Source of the DNA: Crambe crambe
Taxonomy: Eukaryota; Porifera; Demospongiae; Poecilosclerida; Crambeidae
Length of the DNA stretch: 64,000 nt
NCBI GenBank assembly: GCA_963924555.1
Contig: OZ004596.1
Coordinates: 5,156,139-5,220,138 of the forward strand
Direction of reading: 5' to 3'
This document shows positions 43,904-54,760 of the stretch, in pieces (positions within the stretch are counted from its first letter, which is position 1; each line of letters starts with the position of its first letter). Under the pieces are notes generated by a model. That model was not told the DNA's origin. It saw only the letters and a program-made list of their open reading frames with translations, and did not search any database. Position numbers and translations under genes: made by a program.

Positions 43904-46720
43904 TCAGTTCCACTTTGAGCAGTGATTTTTGTGTCCTACAGCTAGGAAGGAATGGCTGTGACAAAAGTCCCTTCCCTGAGCCAAAGTGTGATAACGTTGT
44001 CTCACTACCCAAGCTCCTAGTTTAGGTTGGCGCTGTCGTGTCAAAACTCCCTTCTTGTTTCCATCAACCCTACCAGTGCCTAAATGGAGGAAATAAACAA
44101 CATCAACTCAACTCTTTATAAAGGTCAAAGGTGATTATGTACTTTGTGCTGTCTCAAAGTCTGCAAAGTTCCATATCATCTCTCCCACGAGAAACAACTT
44201 CCGATACTTGTCAAGTATGGGAAATGTAGCAGTGTAAATTTCAGCCTATTGGAGAGAAGGTGGGAAAGGTTTGAATACAAACTTTTTTTGTGACATACGT
44301 TTTCCATTATAAATATCCTTTATACCTGGTATTCTTCAGAATACATCACTGCAGGGTCCTAAAATCATGAAGAATATAAACAATGCCACCATCATACACA
44401 TCCCCCCTACCTTGTGTATTCCAGCCACTGCCCCAGCCCCCCACTCTGTTACCATGACAGGTTTCTTGTGCAAGGAATACCAGGAGTCCAGAACAGCTGC
44501 TAAGTCTTGTGAAGCCTTTGGGTGGGAGGGTTCCTCATACCATCCATAATAGCGGTTGATGGCCACCACATCCATGAATTGATTCTGCCAAATGAAAATC
44601 GAAGAGGCAGCCATTTGGATAGGGTGAATATTAATAGAGTTGTGGAACCTCAGGACAAAAGGCTGGGTCCCAAGTTCAAAGGTTCTGTATTATTGTAGAG
44701 GCATCTCTTTGTCCTTTGTAGCCTTTTATTGTTCAGAAGTTGTCCTCTTTTAAGTACTTACAGCCCTGTCATTGTCAGGAGCCTGATTGCAAGCAAAGGT
44801 GATGGGTCTGGTTGGGTCCAAGGAGTGTGCCTTGGTAGCAAGACTCCTGTAGTGGAGAAAGAGGAGGGGGTGGTAGGTGGAGGAAGGGGAGAGATTTGTT
44901 AAGTGTTATATGTACTTAAAGTATGGTTCTGCCTCAGGCATGTCACTTCTCGGTTCATTGGCAAGTGACCACATCACCACTGCCGGTCTGTTCTTGTCCC
45001 TGGAAATGAGCTCGCCCAGCACATCAAGGTGATGTGCTAGTGTCTCGTCATCAAAGTTCTCCGACCTGCAAAATCACGAGATGATTAGAGGAGCCATACA
45101 CCTGACAGTATTTATTAGGACATACTCTACGAGGCCTACTGCTGGCGTTTCATCAATGACAACGATGCCATTCTTGTCACATAGGTCCATTAGCTCCTCA
45201 GCGTAAGGATAGTGGCTTGTCCTGAAGGAATTGGCGCCAAGCCAGGAGAGAAGATTCATATCTTTCATCATCAGAGGATAATCCAAACCCTTCCCTCGAA
45301 TCTATACAGAAAGAAAGTGGTAGATCACCTTTAAGACTCAAAAATACACGCTCTTAACTTACATCAGCATCTTCATGTTTACCGAATCCTTGGAAATAAA
45401 ATGGTTTCCCATTGATGAGGAACTGGTTGCCCACTACCTGGACCGTCCGGAGTCCCACAGGCTGTCGGTAAACATCCATCACTCTTGTTCCTGTGGTAAC
45501 GCTAACTTGGAAGGAGTAGAGCTGGCCAAAATTGTCACTCATGGTCCAAGGCCACCATAAGTTGGGGTTGTTCACTGTCAAAGAACCAGCCAACACACAA
45601 GAGCTGTCCTTACAGGCGACATTTATACCATTCTCAGTGACAGGTGGTTGTTCTCCATTATTCTCCGCACCACTCAGTTGAACAGTGTAGTTGACGGAGG
45701 TACAGGAGTCTCCTGATATCTGAAATCAGTATCAAAGTAGCCATGATAACTGTAAAGTTTTCAGACCAGGTGGTAAAAAATGGAACTCCACAATATTATA
45801 TGATAATATTTATGAATTGTGCTGTACCATGAAACTGTAGTCAAGTAGAACACTTTCATCACTCTGCAAATGTGTGACAACTGTGATATCATCAATGTGA
45901 ACGGCCTTTGGAGTGGTGTACAGCTTCACAGGTCGCTGGATCCCAGCATAGTTGAAGAAGTCCATCTGGAGATTCTGAACCACGTATCCATCATGGAATC
46001 TGAGAGTGCCTATGATATAAAGTAGACAGTAAAAAATTATTTTTGGGGGGACAGGTGTGAGACTATAAACTGCACTTGCCTGGGGGGATGGTGTGGGGAG
46101 TGAGGGTGTTGTTGACTGCCACAGTGATGGTATTTGGAGAGTCTGCTGTGACAAGGGAGGTGATCTCTCTTTCAAACGGCAAGTGTCCTCCACTGTGGTT
46201 AGTAATTGGCTCACCATTCACCCACTACAAGGATGACCACAAAGGCCATGAATATAGCCAAGCACACGCTACATACAACAGAATTTACCACGTAAGTATT
46301 ATAGTGAGCACTCTCGAAAAGCAGCATAATCCTGGTGTTCCCATCCAACCAAGACCTTGGTATCCAAGCCTGTCTGTCATACCAAACCCACCCAACAAAG
46401 TCCCTCAGGCTAGAGTTTTGAGTGATGTCATTGAAACTGGAGGGGACTGGCATCAAGATGGTCTCTCCTGTCTGTGGAGTGGATTTTTTCAAAGTCCACA
46501 TTCCCTGGAGAGTGTGTCACCTCACCTTCGCTAGGGGTTTCTCGTACCACTTTTCTGAGAAGCCAGCGTTTCTGTCCTCTGAATAGTCCGCTCTGAAGTG
46601 CCAGAAGCCATTGAGCTCCTTCACTTCTCTGTCAGGTGATTCTCTGGGATACAGCAGTCCACTCGCAGCCCTCAGCCCAGCTAGTACTGCTATAGCTAAC
46701 AACAATGGCCGCGGATCCAT
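43904..46720 (-). CDS. GUSB: Lysosomal beta-glucuronidase
   Basis: Twelve exons: 46526..46720, 46289..46504, 46080..46224, 45828..46009, 45363..45719, 45126..45301, 44916..45065, 44762..44846, 44411..44584, 44326..44358, 44143..44245 and 43904..44079 (663 residues; human 651). A signal peptide ([19 protein letters not shown]) precedes glycoside hydrolase family 2 domains: [56 protein letters not shown], and [12 protein letters not shown]. The acid/base glutamate is in MWSLANEPR and the nucleophile in VTEWGAG; the C-terminal [14 protein letters not shown] loop matches human. It removes beta-D-glucuronate ends from glycosaminoglycans in lysosomes. The third intron has a GC donor. An in-frame upstream extension to ~46768 was rejected because the signal peptide begins at 46720. 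Confidence 0.97.
44640..44745. repeat. MITE-like repeat fragment in GUSB intron
   Basis: Contains CTCTTTGTCCTTTGTAG, GTTGTCCTCTTTT and GGCTGGGTCCCAAG, the inverse-strand motifs of the repeat at 27225 and 52395. Partial copy. Confidence 0.5.
46010..46079 (-). other. GC-AG intron in GUSB
   Basis: On the minus strand the exon ends CCCCCAG and the intron begins GCAAGT, with acceptor ATCATAG. Joining restores the [16 protein letters not shown] block of GUSB. Confidence 0.9.
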
Positions 46721-46784
46721 CCTGCAAGTGATTTTAATACCTATATGGCTTCTTGCAAATCTACGCATGCGTAATAAAGAAATT

Positions 46785-46884
<100 letters not shown>

Positions 46885-46914
46885 TACAATAATAATACTC
46901 TGATGAATATTAAC

Positions 46915-49260
46915 TTATGGTTGAAGAGAGTTTACTGATTTCACGTTGTATTGAAGATTTTGAAATACTTTTATGAGATGCAGCAACTTCTGAGAGTTCT
47001 GAAAGATAGCTAGACATCTACAATGCAATGATCATAATAATACATAACAATTTTATACAGAATACCATTTTTTGATATTGCAGAGACTTGCAAAGTTCCA
47101 TGATTAGTTTGGCAAATTTTGAACTCTTGCTGAGAGGTTCTGCATTCCTTTGAAGTAGGTTGACAAGCCTTCCTGTGGAAGCCTCATTCAATGACACCTT
47201 CTTCTTGAGAAGAGTCAAGGCCACCAATGTCATATGATCATTCCAGTAATGCATGTCTGCAGAAACAATAATAGATATTCAGGGTTTTGCCCACATTGGT
47301 CAACAGTGGCCATTTCGGCCACCACTTAGCAATTCTGGCCAGCATCAGTTTGACCACCACTACCAATAATTATTCCATCACACCTTCAAAAAGAGTGCTT
47401 TACTGTGCGGCCATTTGAGGCCAAAGGAAAACGACTATTAGCAGCTGCTTATTATATAATAACTATACCATAAAACAGTTACCTCCATTGTTATCCACTT
47501 CAATATCGAGGAACTTCCTATAGTAATCCACTTTTCATTTATAATAAGAAAAAGGAAATTAGCTATACCCCCAAATACTGTCAAGCTGTTCTTTGGTTGA
47601 TGACTCCTCCAACATTTTAACTAGTAGGTTGCCATGACTAGCTCCTGTTGATATAATAAATAATCACTGTGTATGCATGTAGCTAATTATAGTTACTTAC
47701 CAAATGAGTGATGCTGAAGCATTGGTATTATGAAGCCATGCACCATAGGGTCTGGGTAAGCGGAGTTGATGGAACACACTACAGAAGTGACAGCTCGTGA
47801 AGCACTCTGCTTCAGTGCTACCACCTATAGAGAAAGCATGCAGCCACCTTAAATATTATAGACATGCCATGTTCATTCCAATGTATAGCCATCTCACCAT
47901 GGGATACAGTATGGCGTGTATAAAACTTATAGCATTGTGGTAGCTCATCTCTGAAGGCAAGGATGATATCTGTGCAAACATAATATTAAGAAAGAAAAAG
48001 GTCACACAGCTAGGTGCTAGCTAGCTAGCTAGGTGGAAACTAACGTTAGTGTTGATGGCAGTTATTGCAGACTCTGGTAGATGCTGTTCTTCAAATTGAC
48101 ACAAACTTCTCTGGAACTGGAGAAATGGGAATTAATGGATGCAGCTCAGGAATAGCTACCTACCTCTTCATGACTTAACGAGCACAAACTGTCGAAATCT
48201 TGTTGATCAGCAACCTGATATGTAAGGCTAGAGAAATGAGAACTGCTTAATAATCATGCTCTGGCCATACCTTTGATGCCAACCACTCTTGATAAACTTT
48301 GGCCATCTTCAACTATGAGGATTATAACAGTGTCCGACAACTCTATGTAGAGATTCATGTATACATAAAGTATCATACTGACCTTGTAAATGTTTGCCTC
48401 AGGCAAAGCATCAGCGTCTAAAGGTGCTGCCTCAGGCAAAGCACGAGCGATTAAATTTAGGTGGGGCAGTTACATGAAAAATTAGCACCCCTTTTAGAAA
48501 GCAGGGCCCCTACCTGAAGTGGGTGGAGTCTCCATCACCTCCTCAGGAGTGTCCATCACCTCCACTGGAGTAGGACTTACGACAGTGGTGGAATCATCGA
48601 GGTTTTGCATTTCAACAATATTGCCATGAGGGGATGGTGCCAGGCTGAGCTGTTCTGCGTTGCCAACAGAAACTAGACCTGCAACCTTTTTCAATCGCTG
48701 GATCAAAAATTCTGACCATCCATCACTGCTCACAAATGGAAGCTTCTCAATGTTTCTTATGAACTGGCAGAGAGAGTCTATCGACAGAATACTGACATTC
48801 CATTCCAGCAGAATGAGAAGGGTGTACATTGCCCTGGAGGACATATCATTGAGGAAGCTGCTGCTCTCTCCAGTCAAGCTGCCAAGGTTGACTATCTGCT
48901 GCAGAGTGTGCGGCGTCCATTCTACAGAAAGGGTGTTGTCATTTTGGTCCAGAAGATCAGCGCTCATAACATCAAACATGACAGAGCAGTGGGAACAAGC
49001 AGCAATGGATACTCCATCCTGATTTCTGGCCTATGGTTGATCAGCAAGTTTAAACCCTCGTTTAATAGGGAGATGCTATTGACCTAAGTTGACATCATTG
49101 TATCTAGATTAAATCCCAGACTACTTTACCAGCCACCTAGCTAGTTAGCTACCTGTTTCTGAGGTGTGGTCCCTTTTGGTCTGGAGCAGAGCATTTTTTG
49201 TATGATGTCTGCGGCCTGAGGATGGTCTAGAATGCGAAGAAGTTTCTGCAATTCCATCAT
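46915..49260 (-). CDS. FANCE: Fanconi anaemia group E protein
   Basis: Twelve exons join in phase: 49153..49260, 48514..49030, 48383..48417, 48271..48312, 48164..48214, 48045..48116, 47898..47969, 47701..47824, 47569..47644, 47483..47517, 47066..47256 and 46915..46998 (468 residues; human 536). The architecture is all-helical. The N-terminal block FLNDMSSRAMYTLLILLEWN...LCQFIRNI and the C-terminal blocks SRAVTSVVCSINSAYPDPMV and YWNDHMTLVALTLLKKKVSLNEA...SKSSKFAKLIMELC align with FANCE, including the substrate-recruiting C-terminal repeats. FANCE bridges FANCD2 to the core ubiquitin ligase in interstrand-crosslink repair. The small exons 3-6 are weakly conserved and less certain. The ATG pair at 49255-49260 is the first in frame. 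Divergent from NEIL1 with 102 bp between starts. Confidence 0.7.
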
Positions 49261-49362
49261 TCTCTGGAATCTAATGCTGGCAAGACAGAGGTCAAAGTTC
49301 TGCACCAATAATGCTAATATGTGTGCTGAGAATTTTTACTCTCTTGACTGCATTTTGTGATT
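49261..49362. promoter_or_regulatory. Bidirectional promoter FANCE / NEIL1
   Basis: Only 102 bp separate the opposing start codons of two DNA-repair genes. It contains ACCAATAA, a CCAAT-box-like motif, and no clear TATA box. Shared regulation is inferred from distance only. Confidence 0.5.
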
Positions 49363-51491
49363 ATGCCTGAAGGACCAGAACTGAGGATGAATTCCATATT
49401 CATCAATAATGTGTGTCGTGGGTTGGTATTTAGTGGTTGTCCAATCAAATCCTCGGTCTCCAAGAATCCTGAGATCAAATGGGACAGTCCCAGGTACACC
49501 ATCACCAGTGGATCACGGGGGAAAGAGCTGGCCCTGTCCCTCCAGTGTCTGGAAACGATGAGCAGGAAAATGTTGCGAATCCTTTTCAGATTCGGGATGT
49601 CAGGAAAGTTCACTTTTACAAGTCTCGATGCTATTCCAAAACATGCCCACCTCCAATTCCACACTGAACATAAGAACGAACAAGAAGGGAAGAGGAGAGT
49701 GCTCTCATATGTAGATCCAAGACGATTTGGGTCGTGGCATGAGACCGAGGAGTGGGGGGAGGGGAGAGGTCCTGATATTATAAACGAGTATGACCAGTTC
49801 AGGGAATGCATATTCGGGAACTTGGACGACCCTGTCTTCAAGAAGCCCATATGTGAGGCCATGTTGAATCAGAAGTACTTCAATGGTATTGGGAATTACC
49901 TTCGAGCAGAAGTTTTGTTCAGGTGGAATGGGGTATACACAGTGGAACCCCTCATGCTGACTCCACAATCTCTACCCAATGAAAATATAGTGAAAAACCT
50001 GTATTAAGAGACCACCCTATTAAGAGAACCACCTCTCTTTAAAGACCACTTGGTTATGTCCCAATAGTGCTTGTACCATTGATTTTGATATCTATAAAGC
50101 AGACCACCTCCATTAAGAGACCACCTCCATTTGGTGGCCAGGGCCAGAGGTAGTTGCTATGGAGAGGTTTCACTGTAAATTAATTTTTGCCCCACTTGGA
50201 CTATTTTTCACTGTTAAGCTACTTATGCCAATGGGAAAGAAGGCCTGGCTAATGGTTATCTTCCCACTTTACGTACAGAGCTAAGATTCCTCCCTTCACA
50301 TGTGCAAGGGAAGTCCTTGAAACTATCAAAGAAGAAGAAGAAGAAGAAGAGGTGAAAGCAGCAGCTCAAGCTTCTGATGTCTTGAGGCTGTGTAGAGACA
50401 TTTATCAGGAAGTCATTCAGCTGAAAATAGGTGAGAAGTGTAGCAGGAGCAATAGTCAAGTGTGGAAGAATCTGAATTTATACGTCAAAAATGTCCTTAA
50501 TTATGTCCTAATTGGGGGGTGGGATTCACATGAGGGGTCCACTGCCTACTAGTCTGTATGAACCCCCCCCCCCCCCCCCCCCCTCCCCTTTCAGGACTGG
50601 GTAAAGCTGAAATAATGACTACAAGTGTGTCAAAGGAAGACCACGATGCATTTCTGAACTGGCTGCAGTGCTACAATAATCCCAACATGAGTATCATGAA
50701 GGATAGAAATAAACGGTCGGTCTGGTTCCAGGTGAATTTGCATTAATTTTTCTTAGTGTAACTAGCTAATTATATTTTGTTTGTCTCCCTCTCTCTTTCC
50801 AGGGTGATCCTGGACCCATGGCCCCTAAAGGTAAATGATGTTATCATATTAGCTGAGAAAATTTCAAGCATCATAATATATGTAGGGTACAAGTAGCCTG
50901 GCATAGCCGACCCTCTCTAGTGTACAAGAGAACTAAAACCCTTGTGATCAGATCTTCTTATAACATGCATGTCATTTATTGTTGATATCACTGGATAAAT
51001 TACTATACCTCCTTAAAAAGGTGCTAGAACCAAGGCCACCAAACGCAAGTACACCCCAGATAACCCAAACCCTGTTATAGCTACTGGATCTTCCCCACTT
51101 AAAGAGAAAGGAAAAGTCAAAAAGGTAGGATGTCAGCCATATTGAACTCTACCCATAACTGTACGGGGATGGATGTCAGCCATATTGAACTCTACCCATA
51201 ATCATTGCAGAAACCAAAAGAGAAAGTGCAATCACCTCAAGCTGAAGTAAAAGTAGAGAAGAATGGAAAAGTGTGTCACCTGATCATGACTAATCACAGA
51301 TCCAGCTCTCTTTTATACAGGAGGAAGGAATGACTCCAGAGAAGGTAGGAAGGAGGAGAGTCACAAAGAGGCAAAGAAGCGTTAGTCCTTTAATGCAGCT
51401 GGCAAAGAAGGTGAACAGAAAGTTACCTCTTTCATCACCAGTCCAATCAAGAAGAAGCGCAAGAATTAGGAATCAAAGAAAAGAAGAGTGA
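49363..51491 (+). CDS. NEIL1: NEIL1 DNA glycosylase
   Basis: Seven exons: 49363..49922, 50279..50430, 50595..50731, 50803..50830, 51021..51124, 51211..51270 and 51321..51491 (403 residues; human 390). Fpg/Nei family: the N-terminal catalytic Pro2 and Glu3 in MPEGPELR, the conserved lysine in SRGKELAL, RFGMSGKF, YVDPRRFG, PICEAMLNQKYFNGIGNYLRAE, and the zincless-finger region WLQCYNNPNMSIMKDRNKRSVWFQGDPGP. NEIL1 removes oxidised bases and cuts the strand by beta,delta-elimination. A GAA-repeat adds a Glu run in exon 2, and the C-terminal tail is basic and disordered, as in human. At the site edited in human mRNA (IPPFEKAR) this protein has IPPFTCAR. Convergent with TMEM209. Confidence 0.97.
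49995..50178. mobile_element. MITE-like element in NEIL1 intron 1
   Basis: A run of AAGAGACCACC / AGAGAACCACCTC motifs, CTCTTTAAAGACCACTTGG, then TGGTGGCCAGGGCC and GAGAGGTTTCACTGTA at the end. On the other strand it starts ACAGTGAAACCTCTCC, a tip typical of a widespread MITE type. No coding capacity. Confidence 0.65.
50563..50583 (+). repeat. Poly-C run forming a polypyrimidine tract
   Basis: 21 C residues followed by TCCCCTTTCAG, directly before NEIL1 exon 3. It acts as the acceptor's polypyrimidine tract. Confidence 0.9.
51130..51202 (+). repeat. Direct duplication inside a short NEIL1 intron
   Basis: A ~29-bp segment (ATGTCAGCCATATTGAACTC...) occurs twice, 44 bp apart, filling most of the 86-bp intron 51125-51210. 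A recent tandem duplication. Confidence 0.85.
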
Positions 51492-51696
51492 ATCTCCCCC
51501 CAGAGGTGATAGTAAAGCTTCCCTACTGCCTTAACACAACTCATTAATATTGCAGCCCCTTTCACATGACTTGTGGTACATGATACGATTAAGTAGCATC
51601 CAAAATAATACATTGTTGCTTTATGATTCAAACAGAGAAGTCACAGGAGCTATTTCATTTCAGATGAGATCTTTGTGGGTGTGTGTGCAATGTATT

Positions 51697-54272
51697 TTAG
51701 CAAATGGGGGAAATGATGGACAGTATGTTGACTCCAGCTGTCTCCAAGTTAATGCTCCTGTATAATAACATAATACCACACTTGTCATCACCACATGGAA
51801 GAGAATACATACCCCAACATGGACTTCTCCTTTTCTTTCACATGGTGAAGGAAGATGCAGATGGAATGAAACAAGTTGTTACGTCCCTACGGGTCACAAC
51901 AATAGAAAGTATTGTGGGTAGAAATTATGCTGCATGAAACCTTTTTTTCCACTTTGCACTATGCTTACCTCTGCTACATCAAACATTGTCCCACTTGACA
52001 TAACCTGAATAATAAAACAACATAAAGGATCAAGAAGAGTTCAGCAACTTCAGCTGCTAGACAATTGACTTGCCTTATAAACTGGTGGACTAATATTGCT
52101 ATCTTGAACAATGCAGACACCTTGTTTTGTGGCATCTACAGTAACAAATAATAACACGAAAACAAACAAACAAACAAACAAACAAACAAACAAACAAACA
52201 AACAAACAAACAAACAAAACTCCCTCAAGTCAAGTGCAAACTATGCTAAAAATTATGATGCAGGTACCTTTTTTGAGGGGAGCTTTTAGGAAGTATTGGG
52301 TGGAAAATGTTTTCCCATTGGGGAACCAGGGGTCTGGGGGTAAGTGGACATCCAGGTATACACCAAGCAGGTGCATCACAACCTATGTAAGATGTTGTGT
52401 GTGAGAGGTAGAAGAAAGGAGTATATGGGAACCTCTGAGTAAAAGGGACACTTTGGGATCAGTCACTTTGTCCTTTGTAGAGAGGTTGTCCTTTTCTCAG
52501 AGGTTAAAAATGTACTAATGCTATGGGAAAGGGGCCCAAAAGGGTCCTTTGTTGGGAGGTTGTCCTTTACTTGGAGGGTCCTTTATCGGAGTTCCTGTGT
52601 ACCTATGTACCATGTACCTATGTACCTGTGAATCATTGGGCAATTCTATACTCCATGCTCGACCCTTCCATGTGCCTCCAGCATTCCAGCGATATGCACT
52701 CAAGTAGCTCCCCTGTGCCAGTTCTGTACGAGAAACAGAACATAAAGGAACAGTTCTACCGCGAGTTTTAGTTTGCAGAAGGACCTTTGATCCTTTTCAC
52801 AAGGTAGTCCTGGTTGGCTGAGATTTCCAAATACGGGATGACACTGGGGAGAGTGTTGAAATCTTCAGCCTTGGAACTGGCAATTCTCTTCAGGGAACTA
52901 ACAGATACCACTAAAGAAAAGATGGCAAAATTACTTTGATATAAGGTTTTACTACTGGTTTGTATGGCATCATACTGAGGACCAAGTTGGCACTACATCT
53001 CTTTCCCCTCCACCAATACAGCAGTTTTCCACATAATAATTACTTACATCCAATTTGTTCAGATCTTCCTTTCCTGCTGAATGTGGAGTTGATGGAGTTG
53101 ATTTCATTGGCAAGAGGTTTGATGATCGTCAAAGCAATCCACTGCATGCATAATGCACAACATCAATAAAAGTTGAGCAACACTCATGGATGGATGACAA
53201 CAGTGATTTGGTGATCTCAGGGAGTAGTTGGCCACTAACCTTTCTGCATCTCTCAGTCCAACGATCAAGTTCTGCTTTCTGTATGCCCAGTGACTGTGAA
53301 ATTAAAACACAAGTAAAGTTCAAAGGTCAGGGGATTTGGTTATGGTATGATGGAGACTAACAGTGTAGGAATAAGAGGAGTCACGCTCTCCACTTTGGGT
53401 AGAAGAGGGAGAACTAGAGCGACGTGGGGCAATATGGTATGTCCTCAGAGAAGGAGAAGGGGTGGAGAGGCGTCCATCATTGTACCATCTGGGGGGAGAC
53501 GACTGAGAGGAGGACAAATCCACAGAACTTTTGGACAGCCACTGTTGTTCCTCTTCCTGCTGGAGATAGCGCTCCAGGGAATGGGCATCAGCCACAGACT
53601 CCTCATTAACTAAGAGGGAAGCTGATAACAATTACTTCCGTCACAAAAAAAGGTTCATGGCTTACGACTAAATTTGCATTGAGAATTCAGAGAGCTCCTT
53701 GAGTGGTACCTATAGAAATGTTATCCAGTATAGTGTGGATCATGAAGGGCTTGCAATAACAGTTCAAATTTTTCCAGTAAACCTCTTCTATTGGTCATGT
53801 CACTATATTTATGCCCTTTGTCTGACCTTGAAGGGGTGGGGATGTGGCTACTGCTACAAGAACTGGAGAGTGGTGTTGTGCTATCAGTGAAGGATTGGTT
53901 GGAACTTGAACTCTAGAATGGGAGGGAAAGTATATATTATTGTTTGTTTGTTCTAAAAAGGGAGTACATCATACCATTGGTGTCATGTAGTACTGTGGGT
54001 GTATGGGGGTGTGGTCATGAACAGGGGTAGAGGAGACAGGTTCGCCAAAAGGAATTGGTTCTGAGACTAGATCATATCCTGGAGCTTCAAAAATAATAAC
54101 ACCTCATGACCTAGTTCCGATAGTCTGGTGATTACTTACATGGATATTTGATGCCAAGCATTTTGAATTGAGAAGGTGCCAGTGGAATGGCTTTTTTAAA
54201 GAAGTGAGTACTCACATAAAGAGTGACGTTATAGATGGAGTTAAGAGTCAGCATTATTGCAAGTCCTATCTC

Positions 54273-54344
<72 letters not shown>

Positions 54345-54657
54345 AACACTGGTAGCATTGAAAAGTTCAGTGATACCTGCATACTTCAGCAGAATGAATC
54401 GCCCACTGGATTTACTCAGTAAACTTGCCGAAAAGAAGAAAATGCTGGATATAATGGATGCACACCAATGAGCACTAATTAGAATAATGATAGCACACTC
54501 ACCAGTGTGTGAATAGCAGAAAAGCTATCAAAATACTGAATCCAGCTCGCTTTATAGAAGAAGCAGCTCTAGCTTCGTTACGTTTTCTGGTAATAGTGGC
54601 AGAGACCACTGGACTCTGGGCAGGACCGAGTCTTCTTGTCAACCCCGATGTTGACAT
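51697..54657 (-). CDS. TMEM209: TMEM209 nuclear-envelope protein
   Basis: Sixteen exons join in phase from 54503..54657 and 54377..54474 through 53362..53609, 52626..52723, 52268..52382, 52074..52135, 51969..52004, 51813..51886 to 51697..51757 (530 residues; human 561). Two hydrophobic segments lie near the N-terminus (FSILIAFLLF; SIISSIFFFSASLL), followed by a Ser/Pro-rich linker. The conserved C-terminal domain has SLERYLQQEEEQQWL, LSAYRWNAGGTWKGRAWS, LPPDPWFPNGKTFSTQYF, CIVQDSNISPPVYK, RNNLFHSICIFLHHVKEKEK and AGVNIL, all matching TMEM209. Human TMEM209 is a nuclear-envelope protein that interacts with nucleoporins. One intron near the 3' end has a GC donor. Divergent from FBXW8 with 103 bp between starts. 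Confidence 0.93.
52005..52073 (-). other. GC-AG intron in TMEM209
   Basis: On the minus strand the exon ends TATAAG and the intron begins GCAAGT; acceptor ATTCAG. The join is in phase and keeps the family sequence. Confidence 0.85.
52159..52219. repeat. (AAAC)n microsatellite
   Basis: About 15 tandem AAAC units in a TMEM209 intron. Confidence 0.95.
52395..52610. mobile_element. MITE-like dispersed repeat in TMEM209 intron
   Basis: Read on the minus strand: AACCTCTCTACAAAGGACAA, a GATCCCAAAGTGTCC motif and repeated AAAGGACAACCTCC / AAAGGACC motifs. Related to 27225-27400 and, less closely, to 49995-50178. It fills one intron. Confidence 0.6.
54277..54341. repeat. (GA)n microsatellite
   Basis: About 32 GA units in a TMEM209 intron, next to the acceptor of its third exon (CT-rich on the coding strand). 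Confidence 0.98.
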
Positions 54658-54760
54658 TTTTAGCGTGGTACGTACGCGGAAAATGTTTTTTTTTATTGAC
54701 GACTAATACCAAAACAGAGAATCTAGGTTTTCAATATTGACGATTAAAACCAATAATATT
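54658..54760. promoter_or_regulatory. Bidirectional promoter TMEM209 / FBXW8
   Basis: 103 bp between opposite start codons. Contains ACGTACGCG and otherwise AT-rich sequence. Shared promoter inferred from spacing. Confidence 0.5.

Noticed and set aside
46721..46768. Longer GUSB start
   Set aside because: The signal peptide begins cleanly at 46720; the added residues are charged and would bury it.
54168..54471. Arg-Glu repeat ORFs
   Set aside because: They translate the GA microsatellite in a TMEM209 intron on the wrong strand.
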